A DNA stretch of 49,844 nt, taken from assembly GCA_035517655.1 (NCBI GenBank), contig DATIYJ010000068.1, positions 1-49,844 on the forward strand, written 5' to 3'. The notes beneath the pieces were generated by a model that searched no databases, was not told the DNA's origin, and saw only the letters and a program-made list of their open reading frames with translations. Origin of the DNA: Nitrospiria bacterium. GTDB lineage: Bacteria; Nitrospirota; Nitrospiria; JACQBZ01. Shown piece by piece: positions 30,438 to 38,045 of this stretch (its first letter is position 1; each line of letters begins with the position of its first letter). The position numbers and the translations under genes were made by a program.

Positions 30438-31415
30438 CTACCAGCGGACGAGGGCTCCGCCCCAGTTCAAACCGCCGCCGAACGCGCCGAGGTAGATCCA
30501 ATCTCCGGGCCGGACGCGTCGGCTCCGGATGAGATGATCCAGCGCCATGGGAAGCGAAGCGGAGGAGGTATTGCCGTACCGATCCAGCGTCATTACGAGC
30601 CGGTCCCGCGAAATGCAAAGCCGTTTGGCCACGGCCGAGAGAATCCGGGTGTTGGCCTGATGGAAGACAAAGTGGTGGATGTCCGAAGGCTGAAGACGAT
30701 GGGACTTTAGGATCTCGTGCGTCACAGCGGTCAGCCGCTGGACGGCGGCCTTGAAAAGCGACCCCCCCTTCATCCGGATAACGTGCTGCTCTTCGGCCAG
30801 GCTCCGCTTGCTGATCGGCCGCCTTGAACCCCCGGCCGGGATCTGGATCATCCCGGACCTTGAACCGTCCGAGTAGAGACGGATCGAGAGAAGGCCGGAT
30901 TCACCCTCGCTCGGCTTGAGAACGACCGCGCCCGCTCCGTCGCCAAAAAGGATGGCGGTCGCCGGATCGGACCGGTTCAAAAAACGGGACTTGACCTCGG
31001 CCGCAACGGCCGCTACGGTTTTCGCCCGTCCGGATCGAATGAACTGCTCCGCGACCGAGAGCGCGAACAGAAAACCGGAGCAGGATGCCGAGACGTCCAT
31101 GGCAAAGGCGTTTGGGGCATGAAGGTTTTTTTGAACAAGACAGGCGGTCGAGGGAAACCACATATCGGGCGAGGTGGTGGCCAGAATGATCGCTTCGAGA
31201 TCCATGGCCTCGCAGCCGGCTTGCTCCAACGCGGCCCGGACCGCCTCGGTCGCCAGATCGGAAGCGGCCTGATTCTTTCTGACCCACCGACGCTCCTGTA
31301 TGCCGGTGCGTTTTTGAATGCCGGCGTCGTCCAAATGAACCGAGACGGCCAGGTCCTGGTTCGTTACCCGACGCTCCGGGACGTAAAATCCGGTGCCGGC
31401 AATTTGTGCAATCAA
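30438..31415 (-). CDS. fabH: 3-oxoacyl-ACP synthase III
   Basis: A 325-residue thiolase-fold enzyme. Catalytic triad: Cys in DVSASCSGFLFAL, His in FVFHQANTRI, Asn in YGNTSSASLPMAL. GDGAGAVVLK and the glycine-rich end GGLNWGGALVRW are typical. It condenses acetyl-CoA with malonyl-ACP to start fatty acid synthesis. The start is a TTG with GGGAG 7-8 nt upstream. No other fab genes are adjacent, so it stands apart from the main cluster and may be a specialised KAS III. Confidence 0.92.
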   Translation of the reverse strand: MIAQIAGTGFYVPERRVTNQDLAVSVHLDDAGIQKRTGIQERRWVRKNQAASDLATEAVRAALEQAGCEAMDLEAIILATTSPDMWFPSTACLVQKNLHAPNAFAMDVSASCSGFLFALSVAEQFIRSGRAKTVAAVAAEVKSRFLNRSDPATAILFGDGAGAVVLKPSEGESGLLSIRLYSDGSRSGMIQIPAGGSRRPISKRSLAEEQHVIRMKGGSLFKAAVQRLTAVTHEILKSHRLQPSDIHHFVFHQANTRILSAVAKRLCISRDRLVMTLDRYGNTSSASLPMALDHLIRSRRVRPGDWIYLGAFGGGLNWGGALVRW

Positions 31416-31438
31416 AGTGAAGCTCCCTTTACAGGGGG

Positions 31439-31467
31439 ATTATAAGAGACGGCCTGCGGGAAGTCAA
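31439..31467 (-). promoter_or_regulatory. sigma70-type promoter of fabH-rnr
   Basis: TTGACT (31467-31462), 17-nt spacer, perfect TATAAT (31444-31439). The leader to the TTG start is about 17 nt. Confidence 0.65.
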
Positions 31468-31477
31468 CGAACGCGTC

Positions 31478-31506
31478 TTGCCATTTTAACCAAAATCTGA
31501 TATTCT
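31478..31506 (+). promoter_or_regulatory. sigma70-type promoter of bamD
   Basis: TTGCCA (31478-31483), 17-nt spacer, TATTCT (31501-31506), back to back with the fabH promoter. The first bamD ATG (31520) is only about 7 nt after the expected start point and has no ribosome site. Confidence 0.55.
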
Positions 31507-31519
31507 GACAAACGCTTTC

Positions 31520-32263
31520 ATGCCCATCCCGATGGAGAAAACAACTCGAAAAACGATGGTCGGTTTTGCCCTGGCCTTCTTTTTGGCGTCCGTCGGCTGT
31601 ACGACGCCGAACGATCCGCTGGGAGCCGATATCCGCAAAGAACTCGGCGTGACCAAGAACAGCGCCGAGGAGACGAAGGACGACGTCAAGCGGAACTATG
31701 ACCCCAAGGTGATTCTCAAACGGTCCGAGGCCCTTTATCAAGCGGGGGAGTACATCGAGGCCGCCGGTGAATACCAACACTTTCTGGATCTGCATCCTCT
31801 GCATCAATGGGCCGACTATGCGCAGTTGAAGTTGGGCATGAGCTACTTTCAGCAATTCACAACGATCGATCGGGACCCTGAACCTGCGCAGAAAGCTCTG
31901 GAGTCGTTTCAAAAATTGTTGTCCACGTATCCAAACACAAAATACGCCGATGAAGCCCGAAAACGAATCTCCATCTGCCAGGAACGACTGGCCCGGTACC
32001 AGTTCTATGTCGGTCATTTCTACTACAAGCAGGAAGCCTACCCGGCCGCGATCCGCCGGTTTGAGCAGATCCTGATCACGTATCCAAACGATCCGATCGT
32101 GATGGATACGCTGTATTACCTCGCCCTCTCTTACGGAGGGGAAGGAAAACCCGAGCAGGCCGTAGCCCGTCTTCAGGACCTGATCGTAAAATATCCCGCC
32201 AGCCCCTACCGTACCAAAGCCCGCCAACTCCTGGACCAGCTGAACAACAAGCCGCGGTCATGA
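31520..32263 (+). CDS. bamD: Outer membrane assembly lipoprotein BamD
   Basis: A 247-residue protein with a lipoprotein signal (MVGFALAFFLASVGC) and TPR-like helices with the BamD pattern: YDPKVILKRSEALYQAGEYIEAAGEYQHFLDLHPLHQWADYAQLKLGMSYFQQFTTIDRDPEPAQKALESFQKLLSTYPNTKYADEARKRISICQERLARYQFYVGHFYYKQEAYPAAI. BamD works with BamA to insert beta-barrel proteins. The start is ATG 31520 or 31532; neither has a Shine-Dalgarno. Its stop overlaps the next gene's ATG (ATGA). Confidence 0.93.
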   Translation: MPIPMEKTTRKTMVGFALAFFLASVGCTTPNDPLGADIRKELGVTKNSAEETKDDVKRNYDPKVILKRSEALYQAGEYIEAAGEYQHFLDLHPLHQWADYAQLKLGMSYFQQFTTIDRDPEPAQKALESFQKLLSTYPNTKYADEARKRISICQERLARYQFYVGHFYYKQEAYPAAIRRFEQILITYPNDPIVMDTLYYLALSYGGEGKPEQAVARLQDLIVKYPASPYRTKARQLLDQLNNKPRS

Positions 32264-32910
32264 GGTATTTTCCGGCCCTTTTGGATCTCCGGAACAAACC
32301 CGTAGTTGTGATCGGCGGGGGCCGCGTGGCTGAACGAAAGGTGCTCACCTTACTGGCCTGTGGAGCGCAAGTCACGGTGATTAGCCCGACCTTGACCCGG
32401 AAACTGGCCTATCTTGCTCTCGCCGGCGCAATTCGCCGCCGTGCACGTCGCTGGCGTCCTGCGGATCTTCGAGAGGCCTTCTTAATCATGGCCACGACGA
32501 ACGATCGGAAGACCAATGCCGAAATCGCCCGCCGGGTCGATCCCGACGCTCGTCTGATCAACACGGCGGATGACCCCTCGCGATGCAACGTCATCTCCCC
32601 GGCGGTCATGACGCGAGGGGACCTGATTATCGCCGTTTCAACCAACGGAAAGAGCCCCGCCCTCGCCCGCCGGATCCGCATGGAGCTGGAACAGTCGTTC
32701 GGAGCGGAGTACGGAAAATTTCTCCGTCTGTTGGGTTCCATCCGTCAACAGGTTCAATCTCAGGTTCCCTTAATGGCGCGCCGCCGCCAAATCCTTCAAC
32801 GCCTCACCGCGTCCGATCTTCTTCCGCTGATACGGCAGGGCAAGAAGAGGCAAATACAAAAACGGATTCGAAAGATCGTGGGGTTGAAAGACCTGATCCT
32901 GAAGTTTTGA
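32260..32910 (+). CDS. Precorrin-2 dehydrogenase / sirohydrochlorin ferrochelatase (Met8/CysG-N type)
   Basis: A 216-residue protein: FPALLDLRNKPVVVIGGGRVAERKVLTLLACGAQVTVISPTL is the NAD-binding Rossmann start of the siroheme synthase N-terminal domain; FLIMATTNDRKTNAEIA...VDPDARLINTADDPSRCNVISPAVMTRGDLIIAVSTNGKSPALARRIR is the conserved rest. It oxidises precorrin-2 and inserts iron to make siroheme, the cofactor needed by the sulfite reductase at 39234-41660. Coupling to bamD by ATGA is unexpected functionally. The methyltransferase half of CysG is absent and must be encoded elsewhere. Confidence 0.9.
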   Translation: MRYFPALLDLRNKPVVVIGGGRVAERKVLTLLACGAQVTVISPTLTRKLAYLALAGAIRRRARRWRPADLREAFLIMATTNDRKTNAEIARRVDPDARLINTADDPSRCNVISPAVMTRGDLIIAVSTNGKSPALARRIRMELEQSFGAEYGKFLRLLGSIRQQVQSQVPLMARRRQILQRLTASDLLPLIRQGKKRQIQKRIRKIVGLKDLILKF

Positions 32911-32924
32911 CCGGGCGGGACGTA

Positions 32925-33659
32925 TTAACACACGTTTCGGGCTTCGTAAATCCTTAGCTCCCAGAGCCAGCGACTGCCTTTTTTGACGAGTCGAACGACG
33001 CCGTCCGAGAGCAATTGACGGAGCGGGAGACTCTCCGGGGAGATTGAAGCCGGCAGCGGCAGCCGTTTTTCGTACACCAGTCGGACTTCGTTAAACGTCT
33101 GTCGTGCGGCATCCAAAATGCGTTGCTCATTGGCCAGAGAAATGACGGGAAAGAGCAATCGCCCGTTCGGAACCAGATGCGATCGGACGGACCGGAACAT
33201 CCGGACGGTTGGGTCTGCGCCGTCCGGTCCACCCGTCGGGACCGGCTCCGGAAACCATCCGGTGCACCGCGCCACGGCCTCGGCCACGCCGGAGACATCG
33301 TTGATGATGGTATCCGCGACCAGCCCTTTGAGCGAGTCGAATAAATCCCCCTGTCGGCAATCGATGCGGTTGGATACGCCGTTCTTTTCGGCATTGCGTC
33401 GGGTGAGTTCGCAGGCCTCTTTGTGGAGATCCAGTGCGTAAACCTGCTTCGCCCCCATCTTTGCAGCCAGCACCGCAAAGAACCCGCTGCCGCATCCCAA
33501 ATCAATTACCGTTTCCCCGCTGCAACGGGAAATTTGATCGGCCATCAATTCGGATGTCGTGGTGGGAACGAAAACCCGCCCGGGCCATAATTCGAGATGG
33601 ATCGTGTGACCGTGAAAAGTCCATTTTTTAGTGATAACACTTGTGTCCTGGACAATCAA
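32925..33659 (-). CDS. Class I SAM-dependent methyltransferase (PrmA-like)
   Basis: A 244-residue protein with SAM motif I VIDLGCGSGFFAVLAAKMGAKQVYALDLHKEACELTRRNAEKNG, like PrmA/RsmC methyltransferases. At the substrate motif, where N-P-P-Y is frequent, it has N-D-V-S-G, so the target is unlikely to be a planar amino group and may be a carboxyl, small molecule or protein site. A TTG start at 33659 has GGAG 7 nt upstream. The substrate is unknown. Confidence 0.8.
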   Translation of the reverse strand: MIVQDTSVITKKWTFHGHTIHLELWPGRVFVPTTTSELMADQISRCSGETVIDLGCGSGFFAVLAAKMGAKQVYALDLHKEACELTRRNAEKNGVSNRIDCRQGDLFDSLKGLVADTIINDVSGVAEAVARCTGWFPEPVPTGGPDGADPTVRMFRSVRSHLVPNGRLLFPVISLANEQRILDAARQTFNEVRLVYEKRLPLPASISPESLPLRQLLSDGVVRLVKKGSRWLWELRIYEARNVC

Positions 33660-33822
33660 GAATCACTCCTTAGCAATGCTTCGGTCTGCCCAGGACAGAA
33701 TATGGGAAAGAGATAGTGAACAGGCTGGAATCGCAGACGAACATTAAAATAGCATTTTATCGGGAAAAAGTCAAACAGACCCATCCGGCTTCGGGTTTTC
33801 ACCGGGCGGTTCGAAATTTTTC

Positions 33823-33851
33823 TTGACGGTCTTTCCGTGTTGAAGTAGGCT
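33823..33851 (+). promoter_or_regulatory. sigma70-type promoter of anmK, near-leaderless
   Basis: TTGACG (33823-33828), 17-nt spacer, TAGGCT (33846-33851). The anmK ATG begins 9 nt after the -10 box, so the mRNA should begin at or within about 2 nt of the start codon; no ribosome site is present. Confidence 0.5.
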
Positions 33852-33859
33852 AACCGGCC

Positions 33860-35047
33860 ATGAAGGTGATCGGGTTGATTTCAGGGACTTCCACGGACGG
33901 CATTGACTCTGCCTTGGTGGAGATCGCCGGTCGGGGGCTGGAAAGCCGACTGAGGTTGCTCCGCTTTGCGACCTATCCTTATCCTCGCGCATTACGTGCC
34001 CGGCTCGTTCGCTTGACCCATGACGGCCGGGTCGAGGATCTCAGTCGTCTGAATGTCCATGTGGGAGAATTGTTTGCCAAGGCGGCGATACGGATCGCGC
34101 GGGAAGCCGGCATACCGTTGAACGAGATTGATCTGATCGGATCTCACGGGCAAACGATCTGTCATCAACCGGTTCCGTTCAAAGTAAGCGGAGCAAAAAT
34201 TCGTTCGACGCTCCAGATCGGCGAGCCGTCCATCATCGCCGAGCGAACCGGTGTGACTACCGTGGCCGATTTCCGTCATCGGGACATGGCGGCCGGCGGG
34301 GAAGGCGCGCCGCTGACACCCTATCTCCACTACATCCTTTTTCACCATGCGCAACGCCCGCGCCTCGTCGTCAACATCGGCGGGATCAGCAATCTCACCT
34401 ATTTGCCTTCCCAGGGCGGTCTCTCGGACATTGTGGCGTTCGACGCCGGCCCCGGTAATATGTTGATGGATGGCATCATCCAACACCGAACGAACGGTCA
34501 CAGGACGATGGACGGGGACGGGGCGCTGGCCCGGCGTGGGAAAGTCCATGAAAAGCTCATAAGCGAGTTGCTTCGGCATCCGTTTTTGAGTCGGAAGCCC
34601 CCGAAGACGACGGGGCGCGAGGCTTTTGGGCGAGCCATGATCCGGTGGTTAATCGGACGGGCCAACGGCTTGAAATTAAATCATCAGGATTTAATGGCTA
34701 CCGCAACGGCCTTTACAGCCCGGTCGATCGCCCAGGCGTACAAACGGTTCATTCTGCCCAGCGGGGGCGTCGAAGAAGTGATCGTTGGCGGTGGCGGGAC
34801 CCGAAACTCGACCTTGATGCAGTTTCTTCAGCAGGCCTTCGGCCCGGTTCCGGTTTTCACCTTTGAGAAGTTTGACCTGGACAGCCGAGCGCTTGAGGCG
34901 ATGGCTTTTGCCTTGTTCGCCTACGGGGCGATTCAGGGCGAGCCGAACAACGTTCCATCCGCCACCGGTGCCCGACGAGCGGTTGTGATGGGGAAAATCG
35001 TTCCCGGACGGCTTACATTCCCACTTTTTCCCGATACTCGTCCATAA
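33860..35047 (+). CDS. anmK: Anhydro-N-acetylmuramic acid kinase
   Basis: A 395-residue ASKHA-fold kinase: MKVIGLISGTSTDGIDSALVEI (phosphate loop; S-G-T-S-M/T-D-G-I-D), LIGSHGQTICHQP, IVAFDAGPGNMLMD and EVIVGGGGTRNSTLM are family signatures. It phosphorylates 1,6-anhydroMurNAc while opening the anhydro ring, recycling cell-wall sugar released by lytic transglycosylases such as the one at 19298-21688. The motif begins at residue 3, so the ATG at 33860 must be the start. Its 3' end overlaps the convergent PCP_red gene by 35 bp. Confidence 0.95.
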   Translation: MKVIGLISGTSTDGIDSALVEIAGRGLESRLRLLRFATYPYPRALRARLVRLTHDGRVEDLSRLNVHVGELFAKAAIRIAREAGIPLNEIDLIGSHGQTICHQPVPFKVSGAKIRSTLQIGEPSIIAERTGVTTVADFRHRDMAAGGEGAPLTPYLHYILFHHAQRPRLVVNIGGISNLTYLPSQGGLSDIVAFDAGPGNMLMDGIIQHRTNGHRTMDGDGALARRGKVHEKLISELLRHPFLSRKPPKTTGREAFGRAMIRWLIGRANGLKLNHQDLMATATAFTARSIAQAYKRFILPSGGVEEVIVGGGGTRNSTLMQFLQQAFGPVPVFTFEKFDLDSRALEAMAFALFAYGAIQGEPNNVPSATGARRAVVMGKIVPGRLTFPLFPDTRP

Positions 35048-35528
35048 CCCGGTCATTCACTTCCGTAAACCCATTCTCTCTCGCATACTGCTCGATGCCG
35101 GCCCGGGCCAGAGTCCGGACGAAGGACGGAACGTTTTGAAGCCGCTGTTCGGCATTCGATGTCCACGGAACGGACGCTTTGGAGTCCTGTCCGGACAGGC
35201 CGGCCGCGATTCCGGTGTCTTTGAACCCCGATCCGGCCAGCATGCCCGGGAAGGGACATTTGCCCATATCGGCCGTCATCGTCGCGGTGGGCTGGCCCTC
35301 CGGCTTGATGGCCTCGCGGGTGAATTCCATCGGCTCGGCCGGAACGGTGCGGCCGCCGATCTTGACGCCCAGCCCGCTGACCAGCTGCGTCTCGCCCGGA
35401 TTCGTAACCATTGCGACTTTGTATCCGCATTGCGTGCAGGCAAAGGTAATGCCGAGGCGGAGCGTGTCCACCTGCTCCTTGGATTCGTAATCCATAAAGT
35501 TGTTGCATTTGATGCACAGAAATTTCAT
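35013..35528 (-). CDS. Zinc-ribbon protein with PCP_red domain
   Basis: A 171-residue protein. N-terminus: CIKCNNFMDYESKEQVDTLRLGITFACTQCGYKVAMVTNPGE, a four-cysteine ribbon (C-x-x-C...C-x-x-C). C-terminus: VPWTSNAEQRLQNVPSFVRTLARAGIEQYARENGFTEVNDRVMDEYREKVGM, matching the domain found at the end of light-independent protochlorophyllide reductase ChlB/BchB (PCP_red, W-x-x-x-A-x-x-R-L-x-x-V-P-x-F-V-R). No chlorophyll genes are near, so here it is an accessory domain. It overlaps the mrp stop (ATGA). A role with Mrp in iron-sulfur or metal delivery is inference. Confidence 0.8.
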   Translation of the reverse strand: MKFLCIKCNNFMDYESKEQVDTLRLGITFACTQCGYKVAMVTNPGETQLVSGLGVKIGGRTVPAEPMEFTREAIKPEGQPTATMTADMGKCPFPGMLAGSGFKDTGIAAGLSGQDSKASVPWTSNAEQRLQNVPSFVRTLARAGIEQYARENGFTEVNDRVMDEYREKVGM

Positions 35529-36475
35529 GACGTTCTCCTTGATTCGATATGCTGTTGTAACGAATCGGTGATGATCCGGAAGGCCTGCGCGGCCGGCGTG
35601 AGCGCGTGTTCGTCTATAAACGAGCGGCCGTGATCCGCACAGCTTGCGATCCGTCGGTCAAACGGCACCCGGCCCAATAGTGGAAGGCCCATTTTCTGAA
35701 GCGGACTTTCCCCGTGGGACGCGTCTTCAAAAAGTTCCAGCGCCTCGCCGCAATGCGGGCAGATCGCGCCGCTCATGTTCTCGATCAGTCCGATGATGGG
35801 GATATGAAGCTCCCGGTTCAGAAACACGACCGATTTTTTGACGATAAATTGTGAAATTTCGGAAGGGATCGTCACGATCACCGCGCCGTCCAGGTCCGGA
35901 ATCATCTGAGCGATGATCGGCGGTTTGTCGGAGGAGGCCGGGGGCATGTCGATCAGCAGGAGGTCCAGAGGCCCCCAATTCACGTCGCTGATGAATTCGC
36001 GGATGACGCTCATCTCGACCGTCCCGCGCCAGACGGCAGAATCTTCCCAGAGGCCTTTCCACATTACGGGGCTGCCTTCGCTGGGCAGCATCAATTCCAT
36101 TGAGGCGACCTTGATCCCGTTGACGCCGACGGCGGGCTGGGCTCCTTCGGGTGTGATCTTGAGCGCCCGCTCGCGAACGCCCATCATCTTCGGGATGCAT
36201 GGTCCGCTTAAGTCCACATCCAAGATGCCGACTTTGTAGCCGCGCGAGGCAAAGCTGTTGGCGAGATTGACCGTCACGGAACTCTTGCCGACCCCGCCCT
36301 TCCCGCTCATGACCGCGATCTTGTGTTTGATCCGGCCCATCCGTGTCTGAACGGCCGCGACCTGTTCCATAACTTGTTGAACAATGGGATTAACCACCTT
36401 GGTCTTCTTTTGCTGCTCTTCCAAGTCTTTGACCATCTCGGTGATGGTCCGACCCTCTGATCCTTCTTGCTTCAT
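35525..36475 (-). CDS. Mrp/NBP35-type iron-sulfur carrier ATPase
   Basis: A 316-residue P-loop protein: KIAVMSGKGGVGKSSVTVNLANSFASRGYKVGILDVDLSGP is the deviant Walker A with its switch region, LLLIDMPPASSDKPPI follows, and ENMSGAICPHCGEALELF carries the C-x-x-C that binds a bridging Fe-S cluster. A ~40-residue N-terminal helical lead (ITEMVKDLEEQQKK...) replaces the DUF59 domain of longer Mrp proteins. The ATG at 36475 has GGAGA upstream. It delivers Fe-S clusters to target enzymes; nearby Fe-S proteins (AprB, sulfite reductase, the SufR-like regulator) are plausible clients. Confidence 0.9.
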   Translation of the reverse strand: MKQEGSEGRTITEMVKDLEEQQKKTKVVNPIVQQVMEQVAAVQTRMGRIKHKIAVMSGKGGVGKSSVTVNLANSFASRGYKVGILDVDLSGPCIPKMMGVRERALKITPEGAQPAVGVNGIKVASMELMLPSEGSPVMWKGLWEDSAVWRGTVEMSVIREFISDVNWGPLDLLLIDMPPASSDKPPIIAQMIPDLDGAVIVTIPSEISQFIVKKSVVFLNRELHIPIIGLIENMSGAICPHCGEALELFEDASHGESPLQKMGLPLLGRVPFDRRIASCADHGRSFIDEHALTPAAQAFRIITDSLQQHIESRRTS

Positions 36476-36499
36476 GGCGATTCTCCAAAAAGAGAGTTT

Positions 36500-36529
36500 A
36501 CTATATGTCACAAGGGTTAAAGTTGTCAA
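36500..36529 (-). promoter_or_regulatory. sigma70-type promoter of the mrp-PCP_red operon
   Basis: TTGACA (36529-36524), 18-nt spacer, TATAGT (36505-36500). A second TTGACA lies just upstream (about 36540-36535). Confidence 0.6.
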
Positions 36530-36549
36530 TAGTTTGTCAAATGCCCTGT

Positions 36550-37230
36550 CTATAGGAAGGTGATACGATCCAGGGCTTCCATAAGCAAATAGCGGGCATC
36601 CAGAGAGCGCCTCGCCCCTTCCCGGACAAAGGCCTGATGTTCGGGAGATTCCAGTTCCGGTCGTATTGCCGCCTCCATCAGGCTTGAGTGGATCTCATCG
36701 ATGGGCATGTGTTCGAGGAAAAACTCCAATGCGTCATCGGATATCCCGTGAAGTCGAAAACCAGGGACAAGTTTTTCGTATAAAAACGGGATCGGATATT
36801 CCATCGCCAAACCTACAACCCCCAGTCCTACGTGAAAATCGTAATCCTGGCAAAGACGCAAATGGACATCCCGATAGGCCTCAAATTCAGGTAGAGGGGT
36901 TACCGTGTTCCAGTCGTGTTCCTGAAGGTCCAAGGCGCACAAAAATTTTCGGAACTGGGCTGGGTGTGTTCTTTCCGGATTGCCGCGACCGTATTCATCC
37001 CAGAGAATCGAGGCGAGGGCGGCCTGGATCGCTTCTGAAGGCGTGCGCGCCAACACCATAGCATCGTAAAGGCGGGTCTGCAATACATGGAGGTAATAAT
37101 GAAGAGAGAATCGTTTAAGGCCCTCCATCGTAAACGCACCCTTCTCAAACCGATTCCAAAAACGGTGCGTCATCACAGGGTGGGTCAAAATCTCTTCCTT
37201 TATCGTTTTCAAAAAAACATCTGTCTCCAT
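36550..37230 (-). CDS. TENA/PqqC-like, haem-oxygenase-fold diiron protein
   Basis: A 226-residue all-helical protein: FLKTIKEEILTHPVMTHRFWNRFEKGAFTMEGLKRFSLHYYLHVLQTRLYDAMVL, then ASILWDEYGRGNPERTHPAQFRKFL, then HMPIDEIHSSLMEAAI. The pattern W-D-E-x-G-x-G-x-x-x-x-x-H is typical of the iron-containing redox enzyme group within the haem-oxygenase-like diiron oxidase fold. Family members cleave or oxidise small molecules with a diiron site; the substrate here is unknown. The ATG at 37230 is preferred over TTG 37266. It is divergent from the SufR-like regulator with shared promoter DNA. Confidence 0.75.
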   Translation of the reverse strand: METDVFLKTIKEEILTHPVMTHRFWNRFEKGAFTMEGLKRFSLHYYLHVLQTRLYDAMVLARTPSEAIQAALASILWDEYGRGNPERTHPAQFRKFLCALDLQEHDWNTVTPLPEFEAYRDVHLRLCQDYDFHVGLGVVGLAMEYPIPFLYEKLVPGFRLHGISDDALEFFLEHMPIDEIHSSLMEAAIRPELESPEHQAFVREGARRSLDARYLLMEALDRITFL

Positions 37231-37271
37231 TGTCGCCCACCCCGTTTCATGAAGTAATTTGATCAATAAGT

Positions 37272-37285
37272 ACAGTATTTACTGT
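37272..37285. promoter_or_regulatory. Palindromic operator candidate ACAGTA-TT-TACTGT
   Basis: A perfect 6+2+6 palindrome 9 bp upstream of the -35 box of the regulator gene and just downstream of the TENA-like gene's -10 box. A dimeric HTH protein such as the adjacent regulator would fit. A further ACTGT half-site lies at about 37290. Confidence 0.5.
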
Positions 37286-37294
37286 TAAAACTGT

Positions 37295-37328
37295 TTGACA
37301 TTATAGACAGCGCTATGTTATGAGTCAA
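37295..37328. promoter_or_regulatory. Face-to-face overlapping divergent promoters
   Basis: Plus strand: TTGACA (37295-37300), 17 nt, TTATGA (37318-37323). Minus strand: TTGACT (37328-37323), 17 nt, perfect TATAAT (37305-37300). The two promoters occupy the same 34 bp, so only one polymerase can bind at a time. The centre contains AGCGCT. Confidence 0.65.
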
Positions 37329-37346
37329 CAAAAAATGGAGTGATAC

Positions 37347-38045
37347 ATGCAAGGTAATCTATTAAAAACCAGCAAGGCTTTGGCGGATGAGACGCGCTTT
37401 GCGATTATTCAATATATGGAAAGAAAGCATCGAGCGGTTTCGATCAAGGAACTGGCCCAACGTTTTCATCTTCATCCCAGCGCAATCCGCCAACACCTCT
37501 CAAAGTTATCGGAAGCCCAGTTGGTTTCATCCATTGCCATGAAGACGGGCGTCTCGGGCCGACCCCGGCGTGTGTACCGGAAGGTCCGGCCCGTAGTCGG
37601 ACTCGAACTGCTTCCGCGAGACTACCGCCTGCTCTCTGAAATGCTTTTGGGTCTGTTGGCGCTCAAGGGGGTGTCTCCGGATGAAATTAAGACTTTTGGA
37701 CGGCAATGGGGTGAGGGCCTTGCAAAGAAATTATCCGGCGGGCAGACGGTCGAACGGTCGGCCGAAACAATCGCTCGATTTTTAGCGGATCAGTTTGGGG
37801 CTTGGGGTTTTGAACCCCGGGTTGAAGGGGCGGCTGGCCAGCAAGTGAAGATCCAACTGCATAATTGCATCTTCAAAGAGGTTGTGGAGTTCAACCCGGA
37901 AATCGTCTGCCCGCTCTTGCACGGGGTGCTGGAAGGATTACTGACCCCGTTCGTCGGGCCGTACAGGTCATCCTTGCAAAACGGCATCGCGCATGGGGAG
38001 GAATCCTGTCTTGTCCATGTGCAACTTAAACCCGCCGCCGTTTAA
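37347..38045 (+). CDS. SufR-like HTH regulator with probable Fe-S site
   Basis: A 232-residue regulator. N-terminal winged helix: [73 protein letters not shown]-terminal sensor: [33 protein letters not shown]...[12 protein letters not shown], the arrangement of three conserved cysteines (HNC, VC, SC) seen in SufR-type proteins that hold an Fe-S cluster. It would switch DNA binding with Fe-S or oxidative status. GGAG lies 6 nt before the ATG. Its stop overlaps that of sat on the other strand. Likely targets are itself and the divergent diiron gene. Confidence 0.8.
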   Translation: MQGNLLKTSKALADETRFAIIQYMERKHRAVSIKELAQRFHLHPSAIRQHLSKLSEAQLVSSIAMKTGVSGRPRRVYRKVRPVVGLELLPRDYRLLSEMLLGLLALKGVSPDEIKTFGRQWGEGLAKKLSGGQTVERSAETIARFLADQFGAWGFEPRVEGAAGQQVKIQLHNCIFKEVVEFNPEIVCPLLHGVLEGLLTPFVGPYRSSLQNGIAHGEESCLVHVQLKPAAV

